64,000 bases of DNA. It comes from Sphingomonas sp. AP4-R1. Lineage in GTDB: Bacteria > Pseudomonadota > Alphaproteobacteria > Sphingomonadales > Sphingomonadaceae. Below are positions 36,681 to 44,959 of the stretch, one piece after another. Within the stretch, counting starts at the first letter, position 1. Every line of letters starts with the position of its first letter. The notes below the pieces were generated by a model. That model saw only the letters and a program-made list of their open reading frames with translations, had not been told where the DNA came from and searched no databases. The position numbers and the translations under genes are program-made. The stretch spans positions 1,316,001-1,380,000 of the forward strand of contig NZ_CP053346.1 in NCBI RefSeq assembly GCF_013113735.1. The letters are read 5' to 3'.

Positions 36681-37945
36681 GCGCACGCGCGACCGTTATC
36701 GGCGCGGGGCTGGCCGGGCTTTCGGCGGCGGTGCGCCTGCGCCGGGCGGGCGTGGCGGTGGCGATTTCGGACAGCGCGGCGCAGGCGGGCGGGCGGTGTC
36801 GATCCTATCATGATCCGCAGCTTGGCCTGACGATCGACAATGGCAATCATCTCGTCCTGTCCGGCAACCGCGCGGTGGCTGAGTTTCGCGCGGCGGTGGG
36901 CGCGGCGCCCGAGACGCTCACGGGGCCGGACGAGGCGGCGTTCGCCTTCGCTGATTTGAGCGCGGATCTGGAGGATGGCGCGCGCTGGACGGTGCGGATC
37001 AATCGCGGGCGGCTGGGCTGGTGGGTCGCGGTGCCGGGGCGGCGCGTGCCGGGCAGCCGGATGATCGAGTATCTGGCGCTGGCCAGGCTGGCGGGAGCAG
37101 GGCCGGACGAGACGATCGCGGACCGGATCGCGACGACGGGCCCGGTGTGGGAGCGGCTGCTGCGCCCGGTGCTGCTGGCGGCGCTCAACACCGATCCGGG
37201 GCCGTCGAGCGCACGGCTCGCCTGGGCGGTGCTGCGCGAGACGATCGGGCGCGGCGGGGCGGCGATGCGGCCGCTGGTGGCGCATCCCACGCTGGCGGCG
37301 GCGTTCGTCGATCCGGCTTCGGCGTGGCTGGAGGCGCAGGGGAGCGCGGTGCGGCTCAATCGGCGGCTGCGCGCGATCCGCTTCGAGGGCGAGCATGTCG
37401 CCGCGCTGGAGTGGAGCGATGGCGTGCAGGTGGTCGATCCGGACGAGGCTGTGGTCCTTGCGCTGCCGCCGTGGGTGGCGGCCGATCTGGTGCCGGGGCT
37501 GCCCGCGCCCAAAGAGATGCGCGCGATCGTGAACGCGCATTTCGCCTTTCCCGCCAGGCCCGACATGCCGCCGATGCTGGGGCTGCTGGGAACCAAGGCG
37601 GAATGGCTGTTCGCCTTTCCCGACCGGATTTCGGTGACGGTGAGCGCGGCCGAGCATCTGGTGGATCAGGATCGCGAGACGCTGGCGCGCACCTTCTGGG
37701 GCGAGATTGGCCGCGCTTACGGGATCGAGGCGCCGCTGCCGGCGTGGCAGATCGTGAAGGAGAAGCGCGCGACCTTCGCGGCGACGCCGGAGCAGGATCG
37801 GCTGCGGCCGGGGGCTGCGACGCGCTGGCGCAATCTGTTCCTGGCGGGCGACTGGACGCAGACGGGCCTTCCCTCGACGATCGAGGGCGCGCTGCGATCG
37901 GGCGAGGTTGCCGCGCGGCTGGCGGCGGGCGCCGCGCGCCGCTAA
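36677..37945 (+). CDS. hpnE: hydroxysqualene reductase HpnE
   Basis: This 422-residue FAD-dependent amine-oxidase-fold protein reduces hydroxysqualene to squalene, the last step of the HpnCDE route. The dinucleotide-binding motif is ATVIGAGLAGLSAAVRLRRA, with GGRCRSYHDP and DNGNHLVLSG next. The C-terminal FAD motif is NLFLAGDWTQTGLPSTIEGA. It starts at a GTG overlapping the hpnD stop. A 9-base gap leads to the cyclase. Confidence 0.95.
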   Translation: MSARATVIGAGLAGLSAAVRLRRAGVAVAISDSAAQAGGRCRSYHDPQLGLTIDNGNHLVLSGNRAVAEFRAAVGAAPETLTGPDEAAFAFADLSADLEDGARWTVRINRGRLGWWVAVPGRRVPGSRMIEYLALARLAGAGPDETIADRIATTGPVWERLLRPVLLAALNTDPGPSSARLAWAVLRETIGRGGAAMRPLVAHPTLAAAFVDPASAWLEAQGSAVRLNRRLRAIRFEGEHVAALEWSDGVQVVDPDEAVVLALPPWVAADLVPGLPAPKEMRAIVNAHFAFPARPDMPPMLGLLGTKAEWLFAFPDRISVTVSAAEHLVDQDRETLARTFWGEIGRAYGIEAPLPAWQIVKEKRATFAATPEQDRLRPGAATRWRNLFLAGDWTQTGLPSTIEGALRSGEVAARLAAGAARR

Positions 37946-37954
37946 CGGCATCCG

Positions 37955-39922
37955 ATGCACGGATCGCTTCTTTCCTCTTCCGCCGATCGGCTCGCCGCCT
38001 CCGACGAGGCCGTTTCCGAAGCGGTGGCGGCGCTGGCCGCCGCCCAGCGCGACGATGGCCACTGGGTGTTCGAGCTGGAGGCGGACGCCACCATTCCCGC
38101 CGAATATGTGCTGTTGCGCCATTATCTGGCCGAGCCCGAGGATCTGGAGCTGGAGGCGCGGATCGGCCGCTATCTGCGCCGGATCCAGTCGGCCGAGCAT
38201 GACGGCTGGCCGCTCTATCATGGCGGCGCCTTCGATATCAGCGCGACGATCAAGGCCTATTTCGCGCTGAAGATGATCGGCGACGATCCGGCCGCGCCGC
38301 ATATGGAGCGGGCGCGCAAGGCGGTGCTGGCCGCCGGGGGCGCGGAGGCATGCAATGTCTTCACGCGCATCCAGCTGGCCTTGTTCGGCTGCGGATCGTG
38401 GGATGCGGTGCCGACGATGCCGCCCGAGCTGATCTTCGCGCCGCGCTGGCTGCCGGTGCATCTCTACAAGATGAGCTATTGGGCGCGGACCGTGGTGGTG
38501 CCCCTGCTCGTGCTGGCGGCGCTGAAGCCTTTGGCGCGCAATCCGCGCGGCGTGCGCGTGGACGAGCTTTTCTCGGGCAGTCCGGCGGCGCTGAAGAGCC
38601 AGGCGGCGCAGAAGAGCTGGATCTGGACGGCGGGCTATACCGGGCTCGACAGGCTGCTGAAGGCGGGCGACGGGCTGTGGCCCAAGGGGCTGCGGACGCG
38701 CGCGATCAACGCCTGCCGCGACTGGGTGGTGGAGCGGCTCAACGGCGAGGATGGGCTGGGCGCCATCTATCCGGCGATGGCGAACAGCGTGATGATGTTC
38801 GATGCGCTGGGCGTGCCCGCCGACGATCCGAAGCGGGCGATCGCGCGCAAATCGGTGGAGCTGCTGCTCGTCCACCGCGAGGGCGAGACCTATTGCCAGC
38901 CCTGCGTGTCGCCCGTGTGGGACACGGCGCTGGCCGCGCACGCGATGCTGGAAGTGGGCGAGCCCGAGGCGGAGGCGATGGCCGATCGCGCGCTCGCCTG
39001 GCTGAAGCCGCTGCAGGTGCTGGATGTGGAAGGCGACTGGGCGGACGAGCGGCCGGGCGTGCGGCCGGGCGGCTGGGCCTTCCAGTATCGCAACGATCAT
39101 TATCCCGATCTCGACGATACCGCCGTGGTGGTGATGGCGATGGACCGCGCGGCCGGGCGGGCCGCCGGCGGTGCGGCGGGCGATTACGGGCAGGCGATAT
39201 CGCGCGGCATCGAGTGGACTGTCGGGCTGCAGTCGAAGAATGGCGGCTGGGGCGCGTTCGATGCGGACAACAGCCACGATCATCTGAACAACCTGCCCTT
39301 CGCCGATCATGGCGCGCTGCTCGATCCGCCGACGGCGGACGTGTCGGCGCGCGTCGTCTCGATGCTGGCGCAGAAGGGCGAGCCGCTGGAGAGCCCGCGC
39401 ATGCAGGCGGCGCTGGGCTATCTGCGCGCCGAGCAGGAGCCGGAAGGCAGCTGGTTCGGCCGCTGGGGCGTGAACTTCATCTATGGCACCTGGTCGGTGC
39501 TGTGCGCGCTCAACGCGGCGGGCGTGGACCGCGCCGATCCGATGATCGCGAAGGCGGTCGACTGGCTGAACGCGATCCAGAATGCGGATGGTGGCTGGGG
39601 CGAGAGCTGCGACAGCTATGATCTGGCGCGCGTGGCGCATGTGGCGGCGCCGTCCACGGCCTCGCAGACGGCGTGGGCTCTGCTGGGGCTGATGGCGGTG
39701 GGCGAGGTCGGCTCGCCGGCTGTCGCGCGCGGGATCGAATGGCTCGTCCGTCATCAGGAGGATGACGGGCTGTGGGGGCAGGAATATTATACGGGCGGCG
39801 GTTTCCCGCGCGTCTTCTACCTGCGCTACCACGGCTATCCGAAATATTTCCCGCTGTGGGCGCTGGCGCGCTACCGCAACCTCGTTCGCTCGAACGATGG
39901 AGCCGTGAAGTGGGGCATGTGA
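37955..39922 (+). CDS. shc: squalene-hopene cyclase
   Basis: This 655-residue monotopic membrane enzyme cyclises squalene to hopene and diplopterol. The catalytic acid motif DLDDTA is at residues 385-390. Several QW repeats are visible, including QSKNGGWGAFD, QEPEGSWFGRWG and QNADGGWGES. The C terminus YLRYHGYPKYFPLWALARY is typical. The length matches the family. It is also called hpnF. The 3' end overlaps hpnG by GTGA. It is the committed step of the locus. Confidence 0.97.
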   Translation: MHGSLLSSSADRLAASDEAVSEAVAALAAAQRDDGHWVFELEADATIPAEYVLLRHYLAEPEDLELEARIGRYLRRIQSAEHDGWPLYHGGAFDISATIKAYFALKMIGDDPAAPHMERARKAVLAAGGAEACNVFTRIQLALFGCGSWDAVPTMPPELIFAPRWLPVHLYKMSYWARTVVVPLLVLAALKPLARNPRGVRVDELFSGSPAALKSQAAQKSWIWTAGYTGLDRLLKAGDGLWPKGLRTRAINACRDWVVERLNGEDGLGAIYPAMANSVMMFDALGVPADDPKRAIARKSVELLLVHREGETYCQPCVSPVWDTALAAHAMLEVGEPEAEAMADRALAWLKPLQVLDVEGDWADERPGVRPGGWAFQYRNDHYPDLDDTAVVVMAMDRAAGRAAGGAAGDYGQAISRGIEWTVGLQSKNGGWGAFDADNSHDHLNNLPFADHGALLDPPTADVSARVVSMLAQKGEPLESPRMQAALGYLRAEQEPEGSWFGRWGVNFIYGTWSVLCALNAAGVDRADPMIAKAVDWLNAIQNADGGWGESCDSYDLARVAHVAAPSTASQTAWALLGLMAVGEVGSPAVARGIEWLVRHQEDDGLWGQEYYTGGGFPRVFYLRYHGYPKYFPLWALARYRNLVRSNDGAVKWGM

Positions 39923-40587
39923 GCGGCGGGCATGTCGTCCTCGCCACCGGCTTCAACCGCGAGGTGGCGTGCGTCGCGGGGCTGGCGGGCGTGGTGCCCG
40001 TGGCGGGCGGCGGCGATCCGGTGGCGTTGCGCGCGCGGATCGAGGCGGCGGCCAGGGGCGCGGCCGGGATCGTCAGCTTCGGCATGACGGGCGCGTTGGT
40101 CGACGGGCTTGTGATCGGTGACTGGGTGGTGGCCGATCGGCTGGCGGGCGCACTCGACCGGGCGTGCGATCCGGCGTGGGTGAAGGCGCTCGCGGCGAAG
40201 CTGCCCGGCGCGCATGTCGGCGGCTTTTTCGCGGACGGGCGCATGATCGACACGGTCGCCGAGAAGCTGGCGCTGGGCGAGCGGCATCGCGCGCTGGCGG
40301 TGGATATGGAGAGCCATGTCGCGGGGATGGTGGCGGCCGAGCGGGGACTGCCCTTCGCGATCGTGCGCTGCGTTTCGGATGGGGCGCGGCATCTGCTGCC
40401 GCATGCGATCACGGTGTCGATGCGGCCCGATGGCGGCGTCGACGGCAAGGCGATGATGCGCTCGCTGGCGGCGCGGCCCGCTCAGGTGGCGGATGTGGCG
40501 CGCACGGCGGCGGGCTTCGCCAAGGCGATGCGGGAGCTGAAGCGCGGCGCGATCCGGATCGGCCCGCGCATGGCCTTTGCGGGGTGA
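39919..40587 (+). CDS. hpnG: hopanoid nucleoside phosphorylase HpnG
   Basis: This 222-residue purine-nucleoside-phosphorylase-fold protein has SFGMTGALVDGLVIGDWVVA, the substrate-binding AVDMESHVAGMVAAERGLPF and IVRCVSDGA. HpnG cleaves adenine from adenosylhopane, giving phosphoribosylhopane. The GTG overlaps the cyclase stop. The adenine released here could feed the adenine deaminase at 25735, an inferred link. It is the last gene of the rightward hpn operon, followed by a palindromic repeat. Confidence 0.94.
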   Translation: MSGGHVVLATGFNREVACVAGLAGVVPVAGGGDPVALRARIEAAARGAAGIVSFGMTGALVDGLVIGDWVVADRLAGALDRACDPAWVKALAAKLPGAHVGGFFADGRMIDTVAEKLALGERHRALAVDMESHVAGMVAAERGLPFAIVRCVSDGARHLLPHAITVSMRPDGGVDGKAMMRSLAARPAQVADVARTAAGFAKAMRELKRGAIRIGPRMAFAG

Positions 40588-40606
40588 GTGGTTCCCGGCT
40601 TTTTCT

Positions 40607-40693
40607 CCGTTTGCACTGAGCTTGTCGAAGTGCCGTTCATCTTTCTGCGTTAAGAGAAGAAGGACGGTGCTTCGACAGGCTCAGCACGAACGG
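40607..40693. repeat. REP-like inverted repeat after hpnG
   Basis: Arms at 40607-40630 and 40668-40693 match the 27289 element in sequence and orientation (CTGAGCTTGTCGAAG core). It lies between the convergent ends of hpnG and hpnH and may terminate both transcripts. Confidence 0.85.
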
Positions 40694-40720
40694 GTTTGAT
40701 GGAAGCGGAGGAGGTCGGCC

Positions 40721-41866
40721 TCAGCCGACCGCCTGGACCTTCTTGCCCGCATTGGGCGACTCGGTCTTGATCTTGGCCAGCTCCTTGTCGAGCTGGCTCG
40801 CATAGACGTCCTCGGCCTTGCGGGCCTTGGTCATGTCCAGCTCCGGCGCCATCGGACCTTCGGTCTTCACGCCCTTGCGGCCGATCGCAAACATCTTGAG
40901 CGGATGGCGGATCGCGTCGGTGGCGGCGGTGCCCTCGAAGCCGCAATGCGTCATGCAGTTGGCGCACTTCTCATATTTGCCGACGCCATACTGATCCCAG
41001 TCGGTGCCCTCCATCAGCTCGGCGAAGGTCTGCACATAGCCCTCGCCTATCAGGTAGCAGGGCTTCTGCCAGCCGAAGACGGTGCGCAGCGGCATCGACC
41101 AGGGGGTGCACTGATAGGTCTGGTTGCCCGCGAGGAAATCCAGGAAGAGCGGCGAATTGGTGAAGGTCCACGCCTTGCCGCCATTGCCGCGCGCGAACAC
41201 GTTGCGGAAGAAATTCTTGGTCCGCTCGCGCGTCAGGAAATTCTCCTGATCGGCGGCGCGCTCATAGGCATAACCGGGCGAAAGCGTGATCTCGACGCCC
41301 AGCTTCTCCATCTCGTCGAAGAAGGATGCGAGGCGGGCGGGATCGGCGCCGTCGAACACGGTGCAGTTCACCTGGACGCGGAAGCCCTTGGCCTTGGCCA
41401 GCTCGATCGCCTCGACCGCAACGTCATAGGTGCCCTTCTGGTCCACCGCATGATCGTGCATCTCCTTGTCGCCATCGAGATGGATCGACCAGGTGAAGAA
41501 GGGCGACGGCTTGTAATCGTCGATCTTCTTTTTCATCAGAAGCGCGTTGGTGCAGAGGATCACCATCTTCTTCCTGGCGATATAACCCTCGACGATGCGG
41601 GGCATGTCGCGATGAAGCAGAGGCTCGCCACCCGCGATCGAGACGGCGGGGGCGCCGCACTCGTCGATCGCCTCCATGCACTGCTCGAACGACAGGCGGC
41701 GGTTCAGGATCGCGTCCGGATAATCGATCTTGCCGCAGCCCGGACACGCCAGATTGCAGCGCAGCAGCGGCTCCAGCATGAGCACGAGCGGATATTTGCC
41801 GCCCTTGATGTGCTGACGGAGCGTGTAGGCGCCGATCCGCGCGATCTGGGAGAGAGGCAGGCTCAT
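40721..41866 (-). CDS. hpnH: adenosylhopane synthase HpnH (radical SAM)
   Basis: This 381-residue radical SAM enzyme adds the 5'-deoxyadenosyl radical to diploptene, forming adenosylhopane and so creating the C5 side chain. The cluster motif is RCNLACPGCGKIDYP (CxxxCxxC). AGGEPLLHRDMP and a C-terminal Cys set (CANCMTHCGFEG) are the usual HpnH features. It runs leftward with ispH 10 bases upstream, so the pair form one operon. Confidence 0.96.
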   Translation of the reverse strand: MSLPLSQIARIGAYTLRQHIKGGKYPLVLMLEPLLRCNLACPGCGKIDYPDAILNRRLSFEQCMEAIDECGAPAVSIAGGEPLLHRDMPRIVEGYIARKKMVILCTNALLMKKKIDDYKPSPFFTWSIHLDGDKEMHDHAVDQKGTYDVAVEAIELAKAKGFRVQVNCTVFDGADPARLASFFDEMEKLGVEITLSPGYAYERAADQENFLTRERTKNFFRNVFARGNGGKAWTFTNSPLFLDFLAGNQTYQCTPWSMPLRTVFGWQKPCYLIGEGYVQTFAELMEGTDWDQYGVGKYEKCANCMTHCGFEGTAATDAIRHPLKMFAIGRKGVKTEGPMAPELDMTKARKAEDVYASQLDKELAKIKTESPNAGKKVQAVG

Positions 41867-41876
41867 CGATACTTCC

Positions 41877-42848
41877 TTACTTCGCCATGCTCATCGCGGG
41901 GCGGCGCAGCTCGGCCGGGAGGCTGAAGCTGACATTTTCCACCACGCCATCCAGCTGGCTCACTTCGATCGTGCGGAGCTTGCCGAGCGCCGCGATCACA
42001 TGATCGACCAGCTCGTCCGGTGCCGAAGCACCGGCCGTAAGCCCCACCGAGCCGACATGTTCGACCCACGCCGGATCGATATCGTCGCCGTCATCGACCA
42101 GATAGCTCGGTACGTCCAGTTCTTCCCCGATTTCGCGCAGGCGGCTGGAGTTCGAGCTGTTCTTCGCGCCGACGACGATCAGCACGTCGCAGAAGCGCGC
42201 CAGTTCGCGTACCGCCGTCTGGCGATTCTGCGTGGCATAGCAGATTTCGTTCACATCCGGCCCGACGAGATCGGTGAAACGCTCCTCGAGCGCGGCGATG
42301 ACGACGCGGGTGTCGTCCACGCTGAGCGTGGTCTGCGTGATGTAGGCGATCGGCGTATCGACCGCGAGCGGCAGCTCAGCCACCTCGTCGGCATTCTGGA
42401 CGAGATGGATGGGCGCATCCACCTGCCCCATCGTGCCTTCCACCTCGGCATGGCCGCGATGGCCGATCAGCACGAGCGTGCGCCCGGCCTGGGCATAGCG
42501 ACGGCCCTGACGATGGACCTTGGTGACGAGCGGGCAGGTGGCATCCAGCACCGGCAGGCTGCGCTCGCGCGCCTGCGCCTCCACCGATTGCGCGACGCCA
42601 TGCGCGCTGAAGACCGTGCGGGCGCCCTCGGGCACCTCGTCCAGTTCCTCGACGAAGACGGCACCCTTGCTGCGAAGCTTCTCCACCACATGCCGGTTAT
42701 GCACGATCTCGTGCCGGACATAGATGGGCGCGCCGTAGCGTTCGAGCGCGCCTTCGACGATGTCGATCGCGCGGACGACACCCGCGCAGAAACCGCGGGG
42801 CGATGCCATGATGATACGGAGCGGGGCCTGATTGTGTGGTTCGGCCAA
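41877..42848 (-). CDS. ispH: 4-hydroxy-3-methylbut-2-enyl diphosphate reductase
   Basis: This iron-sulfur enzyme of the MEP pathway makes IPP and DMAPP. Its three cluster cysteines are in [23 protein letters not shown] and near [15 protein letters not shown] propose TTG 42848 ([18 protein letters not shown] eight bases upstream), giving 323 residues, the family's usual length; another TTG at 42908 would add 20 residues. Its place next to hpnH puts precursor supply under the same promoter as hopanoid side-chain synthesis. Confidence 0.95.
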   Translation of the reverse strand: MAEPHNQAPLRIIMASPRGFCAGVVRAIDIVEGALERYGAPIYVRHEIVHNRHVVEKLRSKGAVFVEELDEVPEGARTVFSAHGVAQSVEAQARERSLPVLDATCPLVTKVHRQGRRYAQAGRTLVLIGHRGHAEVEGTMGQVDAPIHLVQNADEVAELPLAVDTPIAYITQTTLSVDDTRVVIAALEERFTDLVGPDVNEICYATQNRQTAVRELARFCDVLIVVGAKNSSNSSRLREIGEELDVPSYLVDDGDDIDPAWVEHVGSVGLTAGASAPDELVDHVIAALGKLRTIEVSQLDGVVENVSFSLPAELRRPAMSMAK

Positions 42849-42920
42849 TGAAAAGGTCCTTGGTTCACCGATCGGTCGCCGAAACGACCTCAGTCTCGCA
42901 GATAACAATGGGAAACAGTC

Positions 42921-42934
42921 GGGGAAAGTGTGAT
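42921..42934. promoter_or_regulatory. conserved motif in ispH/hpnM divergent spacer
   Basis: GGGGAAAGTGTGAT matches 13 of 14 bases with 32797-32810 in the hpnI/hpnA spacer, on the same strand. It is about 107 bases upstream of hpnM and 73 bases from the ispH start. It is a candidate shared element; no known consensus is claimed. Confidence 0.35.
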
Positions 42935-43040
42935 TTGGTGCATGACGGTTAGCTGAACGGCATACATCAGCATGATGGCTGGACGGCTTGCACCTTGATG
43001 GGTATTCGGCGGCCCGCCCTCAAGGAGCTATCGCAGACCC

Positions 43041-43646
43041 GTGCGAAACCCTGTTTCATGTGGCGTGATTGCCACGCTTTTCCTCGCTCCCGCGCCCATT
43101 TTCGCGCAGGTATCCGACCCGGCCCAGGCGACCATAGCGGCACTGGATGACGGTCTTCTCTCCATCATGAAGGCCGGGAAGGCGGCGGGTGCGGCCAGGC
43201 GCGGCGCGATGATCGGACCGGTGGTGGATCGCGCCTACGATCTGCCGCTGATGACCCGCCTGTCCGTCGGCCCCGCCTGGAACGGGATGGCGGCTGCGGA
43301 CCAGACGGCCTTGGTCGCGGCGTTCCGCCGGCTGACCGTCGCGCAATATGCGGCCAATTTCGACGGCTTTTCGGGCGAGACTTTCACGATCGCGCCGAAG
43401 GTGGAGGAGCGCGCGGGCGACAAATTGGTCCGCACGACGCTGACGCCGAAGACGGGCGATCCGGTCGCGATCAGCTACCGGATGCGCCAGAGCGGCGGCC
43501 AGTGGAAGATCATCGACGTCTTCTACAAGAATTCGATCAGCCAGCTGGCGACTCGCCGATCCGATTTCGCCGCGGCGCTCGCCGCGGGCGGGGCCAAGGG
43601 GCTGATCGCGCATCTCGATCGCCTCGCCGCCAAGCCCGCCTCTTGA
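43041..43646 (+). CDS. hpnM: HpnM, MlaC-like periplasmic lipid carrier
   Basis: This 201-residue protein has a signal peptide (GVIATLFLAPAPIFAQ) and a Tgt2/MlaC fold. ISYRMRQSGGQWKIIDVFYK is the conserved strand pair and ISQLATRRSDFAAAL the final helix. MlaC proteins ferry lipids between membranes, and HpnM is the hopanoid-locus version. The GTG start follows a promoter region shared with ispH. The stop overlaps the MlaA-like gene start as TTGA. Confidence 0.92.
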   Translation: MRNPVSCGVIATLFLAPAPIFAQVSDPAQATIAALDDGLLSIMKAGKAAGAARRGAMIGPVVDRAYDLPLMTRLSVGPAWNGMAAADQTALVAAFRRLTVAQYAANFDGFSGETFTIAPKVEERAGDKLVRTTLTPKTGDPVAISYRMRQSGGQWKIIDVFYKNSISQLATRRSDFAAALAAGGAKGLIAHLDRLAAKPAS

Positions 43647-44551
43647 TCGCGCTGCTGCTCGCGGCGGCGCAGGCGCCGGCCGCGCCCTCGATCGACGTGG
43701 TGGGCGCCCGCTCGCCCGCGCATGTCCGCCACGCGCCCGGCGATCCGCTGGAGGGCTTCAACCGGCGGATGTACAAGGTCTATGACGGGCTGGATCACGG
43801 TGTCGTCCGCCCGGCGGCGATGGGCTACAAGAAGATCGTCCCCCGCTTCCTGCGGACCGCGCTGCGCAACGTCTTCAGCAATCTGAACGAGCCCGTGGTG
43901 TTCGTGAACTACGTGCTGCAGCTGAAGATCGGCAAGGCGGCCGAGACGACGGCGCGCTTCGTGGTCAATTCCACGATCGGTCTGGCCGGCACGGTGGACG
44001 TGGCGCGCGACCGGAAGATCAACCTGCCACATCGGCCCAACGGCTTCGGCGACACGCTGGGCTTCTATGGCGTGAAGCCTGGACCCTATATTTTCCTGCC
44101 GATCCTGGGCCCCACCACGCTGCGCGATCTGCTGGGCGCGGGGGCCGACGGCCTTGTGCTGCCCACCGCCGTGGGGAAGCCGTTCAACCGGATCTATTAC
44201 CAGATTCCGAGAGCGGTGATCGGCGGGCTCGACATGCGCGCCGAATATGATTCGGATCTGAAGGCGCTGCTGAACAGCGCGCTGGATCCCTATGCGACGA
44301 TGCGCTCGGTCTATCTGCAGGACCGCGCGGGCGAGATTGCCGGGCTGAAGGGCAAGTCGATCGACGGGGACGGGATGGGCCTGGCCTCGGGCGGAGCGGG
44401 ATCGGGCGATCCCCTCGCCGATCCGCTGGCGGACCCCATGGCCGATCCGGCCGCCGCGCCAGGGGCCACACCCGCGATGCCGGGCACCACGCCGATGCTG
44501 GAGGCGCCGATGCCGTTGCTGCCGGCGCCGCCCGCACCCAAGGCGGATTGA
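43643..44551 (+). CDS. mlaA: MlaA/VacJ-family outer-membrane lipid protein
   Basis: This is a 302-residue protein. The core DPLEGFNRRMYKVYDGLDHG, VNYVLQLK and GDTLGFYGVKPGPYIFLPIL is the MlaA pattern; MlaA is an outer-membrane ring that moves phospholipids to the periplasmic carrier. The predicted signal (IALLLAAAQAPAAP) lacks a lipobox cysteine, unlike enterobacterial MlaA. The tail, residues about 244-302, is a Pro/Ala/Asp-rich repeat region. TTG 43643, overlapping the hpnM stop, is the chosen start. The pairing with the MlaC-like HpnM suggests a dedicated hopanoid or phospholipid shuttle. Confidence 0.88.
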   Translation: MIALLLAAAQAPAAPSIDVVGARSPAHVRHAPGDPLEGFNRRMYKVYDGLDHGVVRPAAMGYKKIVPRFLRTALRNVFSNLNEPVVFVNYVLQLKIGKAAETTARFVVNSTIGLAGTVDVARDRKINLPHRPNGFGDTLGFYGVKPGPYIFLPILGPTTLRDLLGAGADGLVLPTAVGKPFNRIYYQIPRAVIGGLDMRAEYDSDLKALLNSALDPYATMRSVYLQDRAGEIAGLKGKSIDGDGMGLASGGAGSGDPLADPLADPMADPAAAPGATPAMPGTTPMLEAPMPLLPAPPAPKAD

Positions 44552-44611
44552 CGTCGTTCTCCCGCTTATCCTGAGAGGCTGGCCGGAAAATCCGGTCGGT
44601 CTGTAAAATCC

Positions 44612-44693
44612 CCGTTCGTTCCGAGCGAAGTCGAAGAACGGGCTGCAGGCGCAGCGCCCGGAGCCCGTGCTTCGACAGGCTCAGCACGAACGG
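44612..44693. repeat. REP-like inverted repeat after mlaA
   Basis: Imperfect arms at 44612-44638 and 44667-44693 carry CCGTTCGT and CTTCGACAGGCTCAGCACG-type ends. It is the first of two repeats filling the 408-base convergent spacer between mlaA and hpnN. Confidence 0.75.
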
Positions 44694-44762
44694 ATCCGGG
44701 GTCGCCCGGCTGAGCGCCTGCTCGGGATGAGCGGGCGAGGGACGATGTTCCGCCGGTTGACC

Positions 44763-44957
44763 CGGTCCAGGACGGATCGACATTCGGATAGGTTGAAAGA
44801 ACGAACCGGGCATCATTCCAGACTGTCATGCTGAACGTGTTTCAGCATCCATGCCCTGACGGGTCGGCCCGGCTCAACGGTCGGGTCATGGACCCTGAAA
44901 CGAGTTCAGGGTGACGATCTCTCGAAGCCGCCGACATCCCGACCCTGATGGTCGATC
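44763..44957. repeat. 195-bp dispersed repeat, copy A
   Basis: This stretch matches 59842-60036 along its whole length with only scattered differences, in the same orientation. It contains two sub-palindromes (ATGCTGAA..TTTCAGCAT and ACCCTGAA..TTCAGGGT). Both copies sit in convergent spacers and end a few bases from the stop of a minus-strand gene. Confidence 0.85.
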
Positions 44958-44959
44958 GC

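Noticed and set aside
36560..39832. 1090-codon minus-strand open frame opposite hpnE/shc
   Set aside because: The composition is Arg/His/Ala-rich without motifs, and it is antisense to well-supported genes.
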